64,000 bases of DNA from the NCBI GenBank assembly GCA_937897615.1, contig CALCNO010000032.1, positions 130,949-194,948 on the forward strand. Direction: 5' to 3'. This DNA is from an uncultured Anaerolineaceae bacterium. Its GTDB lineage: Bacteria; Chloroflexota; Anaerolineae; Anaerolineales; Anaerolineaceae. How positions within the stretch are numbered: position 1 is the stretch's first letter; each line of letters starts with the position of its first letter. The notes under the pieces were generated by a model. It searched no databases and was not told where the DNA came from. It was given only the letters and a program-made list of their open reading frames with translations. Both the position numbers and the translations under genes were made by a program. Shown here piece after piece: positions 7,159 to 16,406 of this stretch.

Positions 7159-9117
7159 TCACTCTTGCGGCTGCTTGCGGTACTTCACCAGCAGGAAAAT
7201 CGCCAGCCCCCACCCTACCGCGCTCAGCAGCAGCCCCAAAAACACATCCCAGGGCAGGTAGCGGAAGTGAAAGGTGTGTTCCCCGGCGGGCGCGGCAACG
7301 CTCAACCAGGTGCCGTCAAACAACTCTGTGCGCGAATCCTCCTGCCAGGCTTTCCACCCGGGCAGGTTGCGCTCCAGCACCGTCAAAATCCCACCGCTGG
7401 CGCTGCTGCAAGACACGTCAATATCGCCACCGCGGGCAACGGCGCTGCAGGGTGTTTTTTGCTCGCCATTGGCCAGATAGGCGTAAGGCGCATCGGGGTG
7501 CGCCACCAGCGCCAGGTCATCCACCATTCCCACAAATCCCGGCTGGGACGAGAAATACGCCACATCGCGGTCAAGTTCCAGATAAGCCGCCGGCAGTTCC
7601 GTGTCGATCACGCTCCACGGCCTGAAGAACGCCGCGATCTTCATCTGCGCGTTCAAGGCGTCCGGCAGCCAGTAGTATTCGCCAAAGGGCGGTTCCACCC
7701 ATTCAGCCTCGTTGGTCTTCAAGGCCGCCAATTCGGCTCTGAGTTTTACACCATCCTCTTTGAACGTCCAGACATAGGAGCGGGTGAACAGCGCCGCCGA
7801 ACGCAGCGAGAGCACCATTGCCGCCAACAGCAGGATCCACTTTACCGGAACCACCACGCGGCTGGCCCCCTGCTCCTTGCCCTCCTGCGCCAGGGTGTAT
7901 TTGGACCACGGCCGCCTCACCAGCGCATCCAGCCCGATGGCGGCAAAGCCGGCGAGGAAAGGAATCACCAGCCCCTGAATCAGAGAGGGATTGCGCAGCC
8001 CCGCCACCAGGTTGGTAATCTCACTGAACGGCAGGGAGGCAATCCAGCTCAGCACCAGCCCGCTGGAAAAGAGATAAAGAAAGCCGATTGCCAGGCCAAA
8101 ACTGATGAAAACCCGGCGGTACTTCCGGTGCGCCAGCACCAGGCCCACAACCGCCAGCAGCAGCGGAATCCAGCCGATGTAGTTGACATACAGGTAGGGG
8201 TATCCCAGCTTGCCCAGGATTTCGGTGCGGTAGAACGCCTCGTCATCGATCACCAAATTGAGCAGGCCGTACTTGATGGGCTGCGCCGCATCAAACACCG
8301 GGTCTACATCCTTCTCCAAAAAGCCGGCGTTGTGCAGCAGCGGCACCAGCAGCACAGCGGCCACCAGCAGCGCCAGCCCCAGCACAATGGCAGCCTCCCG
8401 CCACAGCGGCTTCTTCTCCGTCTCCTCCTGCCGTTTGGCAATCAACAGATACCCAATGGCAGGCACCAGCGCGATGAACAGGCCAACCTGCATGTAGCCC
8501 TGCCCGGCCAGCAGTGCCAGCCCCAGCAGCAGGCCGGTGAGCACCGCATTCTTTTTATTCCAGTGTGCCACCAACTGCCAGGCCGCCGGGATCACCAGGC
8601 TGCACGCCGCGGTGGAAAGCACTAACGGCACCGAGGCAGTGGACATCTTGCCTGCCAGGTGCCCGCCCGCCACCACCAGCAGCGCCCCCCACACCCGCGC
8701 CAGAAACCCCAGTTTGAGCTGCCGCCCCAGCCACAATTGCGCCAGCCCGGCCATGATGAGGCTGAGGATGAACACCAGTTTGCCGCCGTTGAAGGCATCC
8801 AGCAGGTACGTTGCCAGGATGGTAACAGGATGAAAGGTGGCCCCGTGAAGATCAACAAAAGTGGGCACACCGCCGTTGGTAGAGCCGTTCCAGAACATGC
8901 ACGTGCCGCATTCCACCAGCATGTGCAGGTTGTAATTGTTCTGCTGCGACATAACGTACTCGTCGCCGCCCGGCCAGATCACCGGCGAAAAATCGAGATA
9001 AGGCCGGCTGATGAACAGCGCCCAGGCCACCACCAGCGCCACTTCCAGTAACAAGAGCAGGGTATTTTTGCTCCCGTCAAAAGCATCACTCAGTTTCTGG
9101 CGCAGTTGAGGCTTCAT
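7159..9117 (-). CDS. YfhO-like polytopic membrane protein
   Basis: 652 residues with about 12 membrane helices and a soluble C-terminal domain of some 130 residues before a last helix. The N-terminal loop after helix 1 reads P-G-G-D-E-Y-V-M-S and continues with W-N-G-S-T-N-G-G-V-P, the pattern of YfhO/GT-C-like proteins. In Gram-positives these are tied to glycosylation of lipoteichoic acid or related polymers, so an envelope-glycan role is plausible here. A lipoprotein gene lies 33 bases upstream on the same strand, and the ATG follows GGGAGGG. The acidic pair G-D-E in the first loop is the probable catalytic or donor-binding site (inference). The substrate is unknown. Confidence 0.65.
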   Translation of the reverse strand: MKPQLRQKLSDAFDGSKNTLLLLLEVALVVAWALFISRPYLDFSPVIWPGGDEYVMSQQNNYNLHMLVECGTCMFWNGSTNGGVPTFVDLHGATFHPVTILATYLLDAFNGGKLVFILSLIMAGLAQLWLGRQLKLGFLARVWGALLVVAGGHLAGKMSTASVPLVLSTAACSLVIPAAWQLVAHWNKKNAVLTGLLLGLALLAGQGYMQVGLFIALVPAIGYLLIAKRQEETEKKPLWREAAIVLGLALLVAAVLLVPLLHNAGFLEKDVDPVFDAAQPIKYGLLNLVIDDEAFYRTEILGKLGYPYLYVNYIGWIPLLLAVVGLVLAHRKYRRVFISFGLAIGFLYLFSSGLVLSWIASLPFSEITNLVAGLRNPSLIQGLVIPFLAGFAAIGLDALVRRPWSKYTLAQEGKEQGASRVVVPVKWILLLAAMVLSLRSAALFTRSYVWTFKEDGVKLRAELAALKTNEAEWVEPPFGEYYWLPDALNAQMKIAAFFRPWSVIDTELPAAYLELDRDVAYFSSQPGFVGMVDDLALVAHPDAPYAYLANGEQKTPCSAVARGGDIDVSCSSASGGILTVLERNLPGWKAWQEDSRTELFDGTWLSVAAPAGEHTFHFRYLPWDVFLGLLLSAVGWGLAIFLLVKYRKQPQE

Positions 9118-9150
9118 CTCGCCCTCCCCGGGGAATATCCCCCGTACGGT

Positions 9151-10050
9151 TTACTTTCCTGAACAATCCGGCGCGTAGATCAACACCTGGTTTTCCACGC
9201 GCAGGGCAAAATATTTTGAGCTATCTGCCCACTTGATCTCGTCAATGGTGGTGTTTGCCAGCAGCACGGCAGCTTCGTTGCGCGCAACATCCAGCAGCCA
9301 GGCGTTCTCATCCACATCCACAAACACCTGCCAGTTGCCGTCCGGCGAGGTAAACTCGTTGATGCTCGCAAGGCTGCTGTCTTCACTTTTGCGCATCTCC
9401 GCGAGAGGCTGAAGCTGCCCACTGGCGGTATCGTAGGAATACGCCCGCGAACAATCCACCCCGCAGCTGGCCGTAACCTTGAGTGTGATGGCATTCTCCC
9501 AATCGGCAACGCCCTTGGGGCTGGACCAGTCATCCGTTTTGGCATTGTCACCCGCGCCAAAGACATTCGCACTGGTTCCGCCGGTCTTTGCCACCACTCT
9601 AACGGTGTAAAGGCCGCTCTCCTGGTCAAGCACAACGTAGGCCAGGCTGTTACCGTCCGGCGACCAGGTAACGTCGCCGAAAACATCCTGATCCCCGGAA
9701 AGCAGCACGGTGTTTCCCTGCACCAGGTCGTAGGTCATTAGCCTGCCCTCGAACCAACCCCAGGATTGATCGGCCGGCTCAACAAACGCCAGGGTATCTT
9801 CCAGCGGCGACCAGGCGATGAGATCGCCCTGGGCACCCAGCACATGGATGATGGGGAAGCTCTGCACCACGCACGCCTGCCCGGCAGCGGCCTGCAACTG
9901 CATGCCGCTCAACTGCGTGGGAAAAGGGATCACGGTTTGCGTGGCGGCCAGGGCCGTCTGCGTGGCAGGGGCCGTATCGCCGGAAGAAGTGCTGCAAGCG
10001 CTCAGTAAAACAAGGACGAGCAATCCAAAGAAAATACCGCGTAATTTCAT
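9151..10050 (-). CDS. Lipoprotein with TolB/WD40-like beta-propeller repeats
   Basis: 299 residues from the ATG at 10050, chosen because AGGAG lies six bases upstream and a lipoprotein signal (V-L-L-S-A-C19-S) follows at once; a longer in-frame extension lacks both. After a Thr/Ala-rich linker (T-Q-T-A-L-A-A-T-Q) the protein has strand motifs I-A-W-S-P-L-E-D-T-L-A-F and V-T-W-S-P-D-G-N-S-L-A-Y, typical of PD40/TolB propeller blades. A later F-T-S-P-D-G-N-W-Q-V repeats the theme. It probably acts as an extracellular binding or scaffold protein. It precedes the YfhO-like gene by 33 bases, so the two may be cotranscribed. Confidence 0.6.
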   Translation of the reverse strand: MKLRGIFFGLLVLVLLSACSTSSGDTAPATQTALAATQTVIPFPTQLSGMQLQAAAGQACVVQSFPIIHVLGAQGDLIAWSPLEDTLAFVEPADQSWGWFEGRLMTYDLVQGNTVLLSGDQDVFGDVTWSPDGNSLAYVVLDQESGLYTVRVVAKTGGTSANVFGAGDNAKTDDWSSPKGVADWENAITLKVTASCGVDCSRAYSYDTASGQLQPLAEMRKSEDSSLASINEFTSPDGNWQVFVDVDENAWLLDVARNEAAVLLANTTIDEIKWADSSKYFALRVENQVLIYAPDCSGK

Positions 10051-10121
10051 TCCAACTCCTGTTGCAAAGCAACGGTTAATTTTGAGAACCAGATTAAAAT
10101 TGATATTATCATAATGATGCC

Positions 10122-11330
10122 ATGACCTCAACCATCACAATTCTCGGGGCCGGCCCTGCCGGCATGACGGCTGCGCTCTTTGCCGCGCGCGCCGGGTTAA
10201 AAGTGCAGCTCATTGACCGCAACGAGCGCGTGGGGCGCAAGCTGCTGGTCACCGGCGCGGGGCGCGCCAACCTCACCAACCAGCGGATGAGCGCGGAACA
10301 CTACCCCTCCGTTGACCCCGCCTGGATGGCGCAGGTGTTGGGCAGGTTCGGCCACGCTGACCTCATTGAATTCTTTCGCTCCATCGGCATCCTCACCTTT
10401 GCCACCCACGATGGCTGGTGCTATCCCCTCTCTGAATCCGCGCAAAGCGTGGTGGAAGCCTTTGAGAACGCCCTGCATCTGGCCGGGGTCAAATTGCTGC
10501 TGGGCCAGCACATCACGGCTATACGCAAAGACGGCGCTCGATTCCTGCTTGCCGGCAAAGACGGCGTGGAACTGCCCACTGAACGCCTGATCGTTGCCAG
10601 CGGCGGCAAGGCCTCCCCCGCCCTGGGTTCCAGCGGCGACCTTTTTGCCTCGCTGCGGGCACTGGGGCACACAGTAGTGCCGGTGCACCCGGCGCTGGCG
10701 CCGCTCACCGCCGAGATGAAGCCCTGGCACAAGCTGAAGGGCCTGCGCCTGGATGCCCGCGCCAGCCTGTACGAGAACGGCGCCCTGCTGGCGGAAACCA
10801 GCGGCAACCTGATCTTCACCGAGTGGGGCATGAACGGCCCGGCAGTGATGGATCTGAGCCATCACGTTTCGGCGCGCCCCGGTGCGGCACTGGAATTACG
10901 CCTGAACCCGCTCTTTGACCGCGAAGAGCGCCTGCGCGCGCTGCTGGCCGATTTCCGCGCCACCCCCACCCCGCTGGCCACTTTGCTTTCTTCGGTGCTG
11001 CCGCCAAAATTGAGTGAGGTGATCCTGCCGATGTGCAAACTGGCACCCGGTACCACCTTGAACCACCTGAATGACGCCCAGGTGGAAAAGGTGCTGCGCC
11101 TGCTGTGCGCCATGCCGTTCACCATCACCGGCACGCGCGGCTTTGAGTACTGCCAGGTGAGCAGCGGCGGCGTGCCCACCGCCGAGGTGGACCCGCGCAC
11201 CATGCGCTCGCACACGGTACCCGGGCTCTGGCTGGCCGGCGAGGCCATTGATGTCATCGGCCCGTGCGGCGGCTATAACCTGCAATTTGCCTTTAGCAGC
11301 GGGGCCATTGCCGGCAGCAGCCTTAAATAA
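10122..11330 (+). CDS. HI0933/YhiN-family FAD-dependent oxidoreductase
   Basis: 402 residues. The N-terminal dinucleotide-binding motif G-A-G-P-A-G (8-13) is followed by the family-specific R-V-G-R-K-L-L-V-T-G-A-G-R-A-N-L-T-N. The C-terminal FAD-contact segment reads G-L-W-L-A-G-E-A-I-D-V-I-G-P-C-G-G-Y-N-L-Q-F-A. These are hallmarks of the HI0933/YhiN flavoprotein family, widespread and of unsettled reaction. Length matches the family. It is divergent from the upstream lipoprotein gene, with only 71 bases between start codons, and converges with the next lipoprotein across a shared hairpin. Confidence 0.9.
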   Translation: MTSTITILGAGPAGMTAALFAARAGLKVQLIDRNERVGRKLLVTGAGRANLTNQRMSAEHYPSVDPAWMAQVLGRFGHADLIEFFRSIGILTFATHDGWCYPLSESAQSVVEAFENALHLAGVKLLLGQHITAIRKDGARFLLAGKDGVELPTERLIVASGGKASPALGSSGDLFASLRALGHTVVPVHPALAPLTAEMKPWHKLKGLRLDARASLYENGALLAETSGNLIFTEWGMNGPAVMDLSHHVSARPGAALELRLNPLFDREERLRALLADFRATPTPLATLLSSVLPPKLSEVILPMCKLAPGTTLNHLNDAQVEKVLRLLCAMPFTITGTRGFEYCQVSSGGVPTAEVDPRTMRSHTVPGLWLAGEAIDVIGPCGGYNLQFAFSSGAIAGSSLK

Positions 11331-11332
11331 AA

Positions 11333-11356
11333 ACCCGGCTCGCAAGAGAACCGGGT
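11333..11356 (-). terminator. Terminator hairpin between convergent genes
   Basis: ACCCGG (11333-11338) pairs with CCGGGT (11351-11356), with an inner CTC/GAG around GCAA. On the minus strand it is followed by TTTTTATTT, so it mainly serves the lipoprotein gene ending at 11376. Confidence 0.7.
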
Positions 11357-11375
11357 AATCAGGGGCAAATCCGCA

Positions 11376-12119
11376 TTATTGCTGCGGCGTCAACTCCCAC
11401 ACTTTGAAGTTCTCAAAAGTGCTCAACTGTCCGTAGGTATCCCCGCTGTATTCGCTGGCCACAATGCACACATCGCCGGCATCCTGGCGGTTGCTCAGGT
11501 CCAGCTTCATGATGAAGTAGCCGTTGAGGTAAAAATAGCCGGTATCGCCAATGGCGTAGATGGTCACGCGCTTTGGCGAGGCGTCGTTCCAGTTCATCAC
11601 CAGGTTGCCGGTGTTCACGCGGATGAAATCCCCCTCGCGCACATTGCTCAGCGTCCAGTAATCCTGACGCACGGCCACGCGGTACTGGTCGTTGCTGCCG
11701 TAATGGCGGAAATACACCGCAAGCGAGTTCTTGTCATTCGTAAATCCGGGCAGGGCGGTAAAGGTGACCTCGGCTTTGAAGTCGCGCACGTTCACCCCGG
11801 CGCAGTAGCTCGCCGTATGCGTGTTATCCTGCTTGATCAGCGTATCGGCAAAAGGCCCGGCGATCAGCGTCAGCGTGGCCGCCACCGGTTCGGTGATGCT
11901 CACCGTCTCGCCCGCGGGCTGTGCAGTTTTGGACGGCGCATCCGTTGATGCATCGGTGGGGGCATCCACTGGCGCTTCGGTGGGCGCCGTCTCCCGTTCC
12001 GGCGTGGCGGTGACCACAATGTACTCCGGCTCGCTGGTGCCGCCTTTAAGCGAATCGATCAGCCCGCAGGAAAGTACCCCCAGCGCCAGAAAGGCAATGA
12101 GCAAAACGCGCTTCTTCAT
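11376..12119 (-). CDS. Lipoprotein with concanavalin-like (LamG/DUF1080-type) domain
   Basis: 247 residues from the ATG at 12119 (GGGAGGGG upstream). The signal ends in L-G-V-L-S-C18-G. A linker rich in Thr, Pro and Ala (residues about 27-70) leads to a beta-rich domain. Within it, V-R-D-F-K-A-E-V-T-F, Y-F-R-H-Y-G-S-N-D-Q-Y-R-V-A-V and G-Y-F-Y-L-N-G-Y-F-I-M-K-L-D-L follow the strand order of laminin-G/3-keto-disaccharide-hydrolase-like folds. Such domains usually bind carbohydrate. No catalytic residues can be assigned. It is transcribed alone, ending at the hairpin shared with the flavoprotein gene. Confidence 0.6.
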   Translation of the reverse strand: MKKRVLLIAFLALGVLSCGLIDSLKGGTSEPEYIVVTATPERETAPTEAPVDAPTDASTDAPSKTAQPAGETVSITEPVAATLTLIAGPFADTLIKQDNTHTASYCAGVNVRDFKAEVTFTALPGFTNDKNSLAVYFRHYGSNDQYRVAVRQDYWTLSNVREGDFIRVNTGNLVMNWNDASPKRVTIYAIGDTGYFYLNGYFIMKLDLSNRQDAGDVCIVASEYSGDTYGQLSTFENFKVWELTPQQ

Positions 12120-12167
12120 GTTTCCCCTCCCATATAAAGAATTGAGATAATTCATTGTACAAGAAAA

Positions 12168-12194
12168 CCCGCCGGGAAAAAACTACCCAGCGGG
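12168..12194 (-). terminator. Probable terminator of the arsC operon
   Basis: CCCGC..GGG (12168-12176) pairs with CCC.GCGGG (12186-12194) around an A-rich loop, with one mismatch. The minus-strand product continues TTTTCTT. It lies 26 bases beyond the arsC stop. Confidence 0.6.
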
Positions 12195-12219
12195 AATTGG
12201 AAAGGTTAATTGCAGAGGC

Positions 12220-12642
<423 letters not shown>

Positions 12643-12656
12643 GTTGTTCCCTTCTC

Positions 12657-13712
12657 TTAGACCAGAATCAAGTTGAAGAGATACCCGGTAAGAATGAATG
12701 CCACCGCCAGGATGGCAATGAAAATACCCAAAAGTTTCGGCTTGAGCACCCGGCGCAGAATGATCATCTCCGGCAGGCTTAGCCCCACCACCGACATCAT
12801 GAAAGCCAGCACCGTGCCCAGAGAAGCGCCTTTTTCCATCAACGCGCTGACAATGGGGATGACCCCCGCCGCATTGGAATAGAGCGGCACGCCCAGCAAG
12901 ACCGCCGCCGGCACGCTCCACCAGGCTTGCTTGCCCATAATGCCCGCCAGCGCCGCTTCCGGCACATAGCCGTGAATGGCCGCCCCCACCCCGATGCCGA
13001 GGAGCACGTACAGCCAAACCTTGCCCACGATCTCTTTTACCGATTGCCAGGCGCGCGTGACGCGCTTTGCCCAGGTGAGCTGCTCAGATTCGGCCGCCGC
13101 GCCAGAGTGGATCTGCCAGACAAACTCCTCAACCGAAGACTCGAGGTGCAGCCTGCCGATGAGAATGCCCGCCAGGATGGCCACCACCAGTCCGCTGACC
13201 ACGTAAAGCCCGGCGATCTTCCAGCCGAACAAGCCGAACAGGAGCACCACCGCCACCTCGTTGATGGTCGGCGCCGCCACCAGGAAGGAGAAGGTCACGC
13301 CGAGCGGGATCCCGCTTTCGACAAAGCCAATGAACAGCGGCACCGCCGAGCAGGAGCAGAAGGGCGTGACGATGCCCAGAAGCGCAGCCAGCACATTACC
13401 CACCCCTTCGCGCTTTCCTCCCAGCAGGGCGCGCGTTCGCTCCGGGCTGAAGAAGGTGCGCAGGATCGAGATGAGGAAGATCATCCCGGAGAGCAGCAGC
13501 AGGATCTTGGGTACGTCGTACAGGAAAAACGCCACCGCCTCACCCAGGTGGGAACCGGCGCCCAATTTGAGGGCGTCATAGGCGATCCAGTTGGCCAGCG
13601 GTTGGATGTATTTGTACGCCACCACCCAGGCCGCCACAGCCCCAAGCAGCAGAAGGGGCAGCTTCCAGTTGGTTTTCCGGGTTACCGGCGAGGGAGAAAT
13701 GGATTGCGTCAT
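12657..13712 (-). CDS. ArsP-type permease (DUF318 family)
   Basis: 351 residues with eight to ten membrane helices. The family signature T-P-F-C-S-C-S-A-V-P-L-F lies near residue 115, and the second half begins another helix bundle after a cytoplasmic loop (about 170-215). ArsP proteins export trivalent organoarsenicals; related permeases sit in metalloid operons. The cysteine pair in C-S-C is the likely thiol-reactive site. It is flanked by a thioredoxin-like gene (four-base gap) and arsC (14 bases). Export of an arsenic species is inferred from this company and family. Confidence 0.85.
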   Translation of the reverse strand: MTQSISPSPVTRKTNWKLPLLLLGAVAAWVVAYKYIQPLANWIAYDALKLGAGSHLGEAVAFFLYDVPKILLLLSGMIFLISILRTFFSPERTRALLGGKREGVGNVLAALLGIVTPFCSCSAVPLFIGFVESGIPLGVTFSFLVAAPTINEVAVVLLFGLFGWKIAGLYVVSGLVVAILAGILIGRLHLESSVEEFVWQIHSGAAAESEQLTWAKRVTRAWQSVKEIVGKVWLYVLLGIGVGAAIHGYVPEAALAGIMGKQAWWSVPAAVLLGVPLYSNAAGVIPIVSALMEKGASLGTVLAFMMSVVGLSLPEMIILRRVLKPKLLGIFIAILAVAFILTGYLFNLILV

Positions 13713-13716
13713 GCGC

Positions 13717-13956
13717 TCAGGCTGCCTTAAGCCATTCGCTGATCTCCCCTTCGCTGGGGATGCGCCCGGAAGAAAGCACCTTGCCGTTGACCACCAGCCC
13801 CGGGGTGCTCATCACGCCAAATTTCATGATCTCGGGGTACTCCATCACTTTCTCGAACTCGGCCTCAAGGTTGTTATCCGTCACGACCTTGCGCGCAATT
13901 TGCTCCAGGCGCTTGCAGTTGGCACAGCCGCCCCCAAGAATTTTGATGTTCAGCAT
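13717..13956 (-). CDS. Small thioredoxin-fold protein with CANC redox site
   Basis: 79 residues from the ATG at 13956, preceded by GAGGAGA. The motif G-G-G-C11-A-N-C14 is a CXXC redox centre; S-T-P-G-L-V-V-N-G supplies the cis-proline loop. Length and layout match the redox-active disulfide protein family often encoded next to DUF318 permeases. It may supply electrons to ArsC or deliver a thiol-bound metalloid to the permease (inference). It is the first gene of the minus-strand ars operon and its ribosome site overlaps the divergent arsR promoter. Confidence 0.85.
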   Translation of the reverse strand: MLNIKILGGGCANCKRLEQIARKVVTDNNLEAEFEKVMEYPEIMKFGVMSTPGLVVNGKVLSSGRIPSEGEISEWLKAA

Positions 13957-13957
13957 T

Positions 13958-14004
13958 TTGATTCTCCTCGCAGCATGGTGTATAATACATTCAATATTAT
14001 GAAT
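13958..14004 (+). promoter_or_regulatory. arsR promoter and putative ArsR operator
   Basis: TTGATT (13958-13963), 17 bases, TATAAT (13981-13986) form a good sigma-70-type promoter, with the arsR ATG only 12 bases past the -10. Over the start codon lies an inverted repeat ATTCA-N6-TGAAT (13989-14004), the form of ArsR/SmtB operators. A protein bound here would block both arsR and the divergent operon. Confidence 0.65.
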
Positions 14005-14358
14005 ATATCCGATTATAACGCGAATTATGAAAAGCTGGCGAATGTGTTTTCGCTGCTGGCACAGCCCGCGCGGCTGATGATCCTGCTGCTCATCGGCAAG
14101 AACGAGCTGTGCGTGTGCCACCTGATGGCCGCGCTGGGATATCGCCAGGCGTACATCTCGCAGCAATTGATGGGGCTGCGGCAGGCGGGCTACGTCAAGA
14201 CCCGCCGCCAGGGGCGCAGCATCTACTACTCGCTGTCCGACCCCGACCTGCTGGAGATCATCAAACTGGCAGCCCGCACCCTTCACCTGGAGCTGCCCCT
14301 CCCGGCAATTGAGGAAATCCCCAGCTGCTCGCTGAACCCCGCTCCAAACCACCCCTGA
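13999..14358 (+). CDS. arsR: ArsR-family arsenite-responsive repressor
   Basis: 119 residues with a winged helix. E-L-C38-V-C40-H in the third helix is the classical As(III)-binding ELCVC motif of ArsR repressors, which leave DNA when arsenite binds the cysteines. Further cysteine Cys114 lies in the tail I-P-S-C-S. The recognition helix reads [12 protein letters not shown] and the wing [12 protein letters not shown]. It is transcribed divergently from the thioredoxin-permease-arsC operon and 17 bases before acr3, so it should control both arms. Confidence 0.93.
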   Translation: MNISDYNANYEKLANVFSLLAQPARLMILLLIGKNELCVCHLMAALGYRQAYISQQLMGLRQAGYVKTRRQGRSIYYSLSDPDLLEIIKLAARTLHLELPLPAIEEIPSCSLNPAPNHP

Positions 14359-14375
14359 TCTCAAGGAGAACCAGT

Positions 14376-15437
14376 ATGTCCACCGCCCCTGCCCCCAAGC
14401 GCCTCAAGTTTCTCGACCGTTTTCTCACCCTGTGGATCTTTCTGGCGATGCTGGTTGGCGTTGCCATTGGCTATTTCTTCACCTACCAGGTGGCGCGCTT
14501 TAACACGCTGGTATCGGTGGGCACCACCAACATTCCCATCGCCATTGGTCTGATCCTGATGATGTACCCGCCGCTGGCCAAAGTGCATTACGAGGAGCTG
14601 GGCGATGTCTTCCGCAACTGGAAGGTGCTGGGCCTCTCGCTGCTGCAAAACTGGGTCATCGGCCCGGTGCTGATGTTCGCGCTGGCGCTGCTCCTGCTGC
14701 ACGACAAGCCCGAGTACATGACCGGCCTGATCATGATCGGGCTGGCCCGCTGTATTGCAATGGTCATTGTGTGGAACGACCTGGCTAAAGGCGACCGCGA
14801 GTACGCCGCCGGGCTGGTGGCCTTCAACTCCATCTTCCAGGTGCTGTTCTACAGCGTGTATGCCTATCTCTTCATCACCGTGCTGCCGCCGGTCTTCGGC
14901 ATGCAGGGCATTGCGGTACACATCACCATCGGCGAGATCGCCAAAAGCGTGTTCATTTATCTGGGCGTCCCCTTCATCGCCGGGATCCTCAGCCGCTTCC
15001 TGCTAATCAAATGGAAAGGGCGCGACTGGTTCGACCACAAGTACCTGCCGGTGATCAGCCCGATCACGCTGATCGCGCTGCTCTTCACCATCATCGTCAT
15101 GTTCAGCCTCAAGGGCGACCTCATTGTGCAAATTCCGCTGGATGTGGTGCGCATTGCCATCCCGCTGCTGATCTACTTCCTCTTCATGTTCGTGGTCAGT
15201 TTCTGGCTGAGCAAACGCGCTGGCGCCGATTACGCCAAATCCACCACTCTTTCCTTCACGGCGGCCAGCAACAACTTTGAACTGGCTATCGCTGTGGCTG
15301 TGGCAGTGTTCGGCATCGGCTCCGGGCAGGCTTTTGCCGCGGTGATTGGCCCGCTGGTGGAAGTGCCGGTGATGATCGGGCTGGTGAATCTGGCCTTCTG
15401 GTTCCGCAAACGCTGGTGGCCGCAAAGCGCCGCCTGA
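14376..15437 (+). CDS. ACR3-family arsenite efflux transporter
   Basis: 353 residues with ten helices, the usual ACR3 length. The conserved transport cysteine lies in G-L-A-R-C126-I-A-M-V-I-V-W-N, a signature of ACR3, and [18 protein letters not shown] appears in the second half. ACR3 exports arsenite using the proton motive force. The gene follows arsR by 17 bases with AAGGAGA before its ATG. With ArsC it completes an arsenate-to-efflux pathway. Confidence 0.95.
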   Translation: MSTAPAPKRLKFLDRFLTLWIFLAMLVGVAIGYFFTYQVARFNTLVSVGTTNIPIAIGLILMMYPPLAKVHYEELGDVFRNWKVLGLSLLQNWVIGPVLMFALALLLLHDKPEYMTGLIMIGLARCIAMVIVWNDLAKGDREYAAGLVAFNSIFQVLFYSVYAYLFITVLPPVFGMQGIAVHITIGEIAKSVFIYLGVPFIAGILSRFLLIKWKGRDWFDHKYLPVISPITLIALLFTIIVMFSLKGDLIVQIPLDVVRIAIPLLIYFLFMFVVSFWLSKRAGADYAKSTTLSFTAASNNFELAIAVAVAVFGIGSGQAFAAVIGPLVEVPVMIGLVNLAFWFRKRWWPQSAA

Positions 15438-15449
15438 AAGACAGCACCG

Positions 15450-16325
15450 ATGATGCCCTCGCGCAGCGAACAACAGATGCTTGACCTGATCCTGGGTGTG
15501 GCGCGCGCCGATGAGCGCGTCCGCGCGGTGATCCTGGATGGCTCACGGGCCGACGCCAACGCGCCGCGCGACCCCCTGCAGGATTACGACATCATCTACG
15601 CCGTTACCGATGTAGAAGCTTTCCGCAACAACCTGGCGTGGATCGAACGCTTTGGTGAGCTGCTGATCCTGCAATTGCCCAACGAGATGCAGTCTCCCCC
15701 GCCTGACGAAAGAAAATTCCCGGTGTACCTGATGCAGTTCCAGGACGGCAACCGCATTGACCTTACCATTTTGCCGCTTTCTCTGGCCGGCCTGGAGCGC
15801 GACAGCATCCGCAGCGTGCTGCTGGACAAGGACGGGCGCATTGACCTGCGCGCCATCAGCGATGAGCACGCCTACCTGCCCCACCCGCCCAGCGCCAAAC
15901 AGTTTGCCGATTGCTGCAACGAGTTCTGGTGGGTCTCACCTTACGTGGCTAAGGGGCTATGGCGCAATCAAATTGTCTATGCGCATCAGATGCTGGATGA
16001 GTACGTGCGCGCCCAATTGAACCTGATGCTCAAGTGGTACATCGCAGAGAAAACGGGTGGTAAGGCAAACCCGGGCAAGCTGGGCAAGTACTACCAGCGC
16101 TACCTTGAAGCCCCCATGTGGCAGCTGCTGCAACTCACCTACGCCGATGCCGCCGAGGAGCACATCTGGCAGGCGCTCTTTGCCGCCGGGGATGTTTTCC
16201 GGCAGGCGGCGCAGCATGTGGCCGCACAACACGGTTATACCTACCCCGGCGATGACGACCAGCGCGTAACCGCCTTTCTGCAGCATCTGCGCACGCTTGA
16301 CCGCAACGCCGCCAGCATCCACTAA
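15450..16325 (+). CDS. Aminoglycoside 6-adenylyltransferase-like protein (ANT(6) family)
   Basis: 291 residues, about the length of AadK/AadE. The nucleotidyltransferase signature V-I-L-D-G-S-R-A-D (near residue 33) and the metal-binding pair in D-Y-D-I-I-Y match ANT(6), which adenylylates streptomycin. Further family blocks are D-G-N-R-I-D-L-T-I and C-N-E-F-W-W-V-S-P-Y-V-A-K-G-L-W-R. Twelve bases separate it from acr3, so it may be cotranscribed with the arsenic genes. Two adjacent ATG codons (15450, 15453) could start it. Whether it gives resistance cannot be told; many environmental relatives have unknown substrates. Confidence 0.8.
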   Translation: MMPSRSEQQMLDLILGVARADERVRAVILDGSRADANAPRDPLQDYDIIYAVTDVEAFRNNLAWIERFGELLILQLPNEMQSPPPDERKFPVYLMQFQDGNRIDLTILPLSLAGLERDSIRSVLLDKDGRIDLRAISDEHAYLPHPPSAKQFADCCNEFWWVSPYVAKGLWRNQIVYAHQMLDEYVRAQLNLMLKWYIAEKTGGKANPGKLGKYYQRYLEAPMWQLLQLTYADAAEEHIWQALFAAGDVFRQAAQHVAAQHGYTYPGDDDQRVTAFLQHLRTLDRNAASIH

Positions 16326-16406
16326 ACGCTGCAACAAAAACGCAAACTCCGCGTATACCAGAGGTAAACCAGGTGCGTCACGCAGCCTGGTATAGTGGAT
16401 TCATTA

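Noticed and set aside
7027..8625. A 532-codon plus-strand open frame opposite the YfhO-like gene
   Set aside because: Shadow of the minus-strand membrane protein; composition is Gln/Arg/His-rich with no domain.
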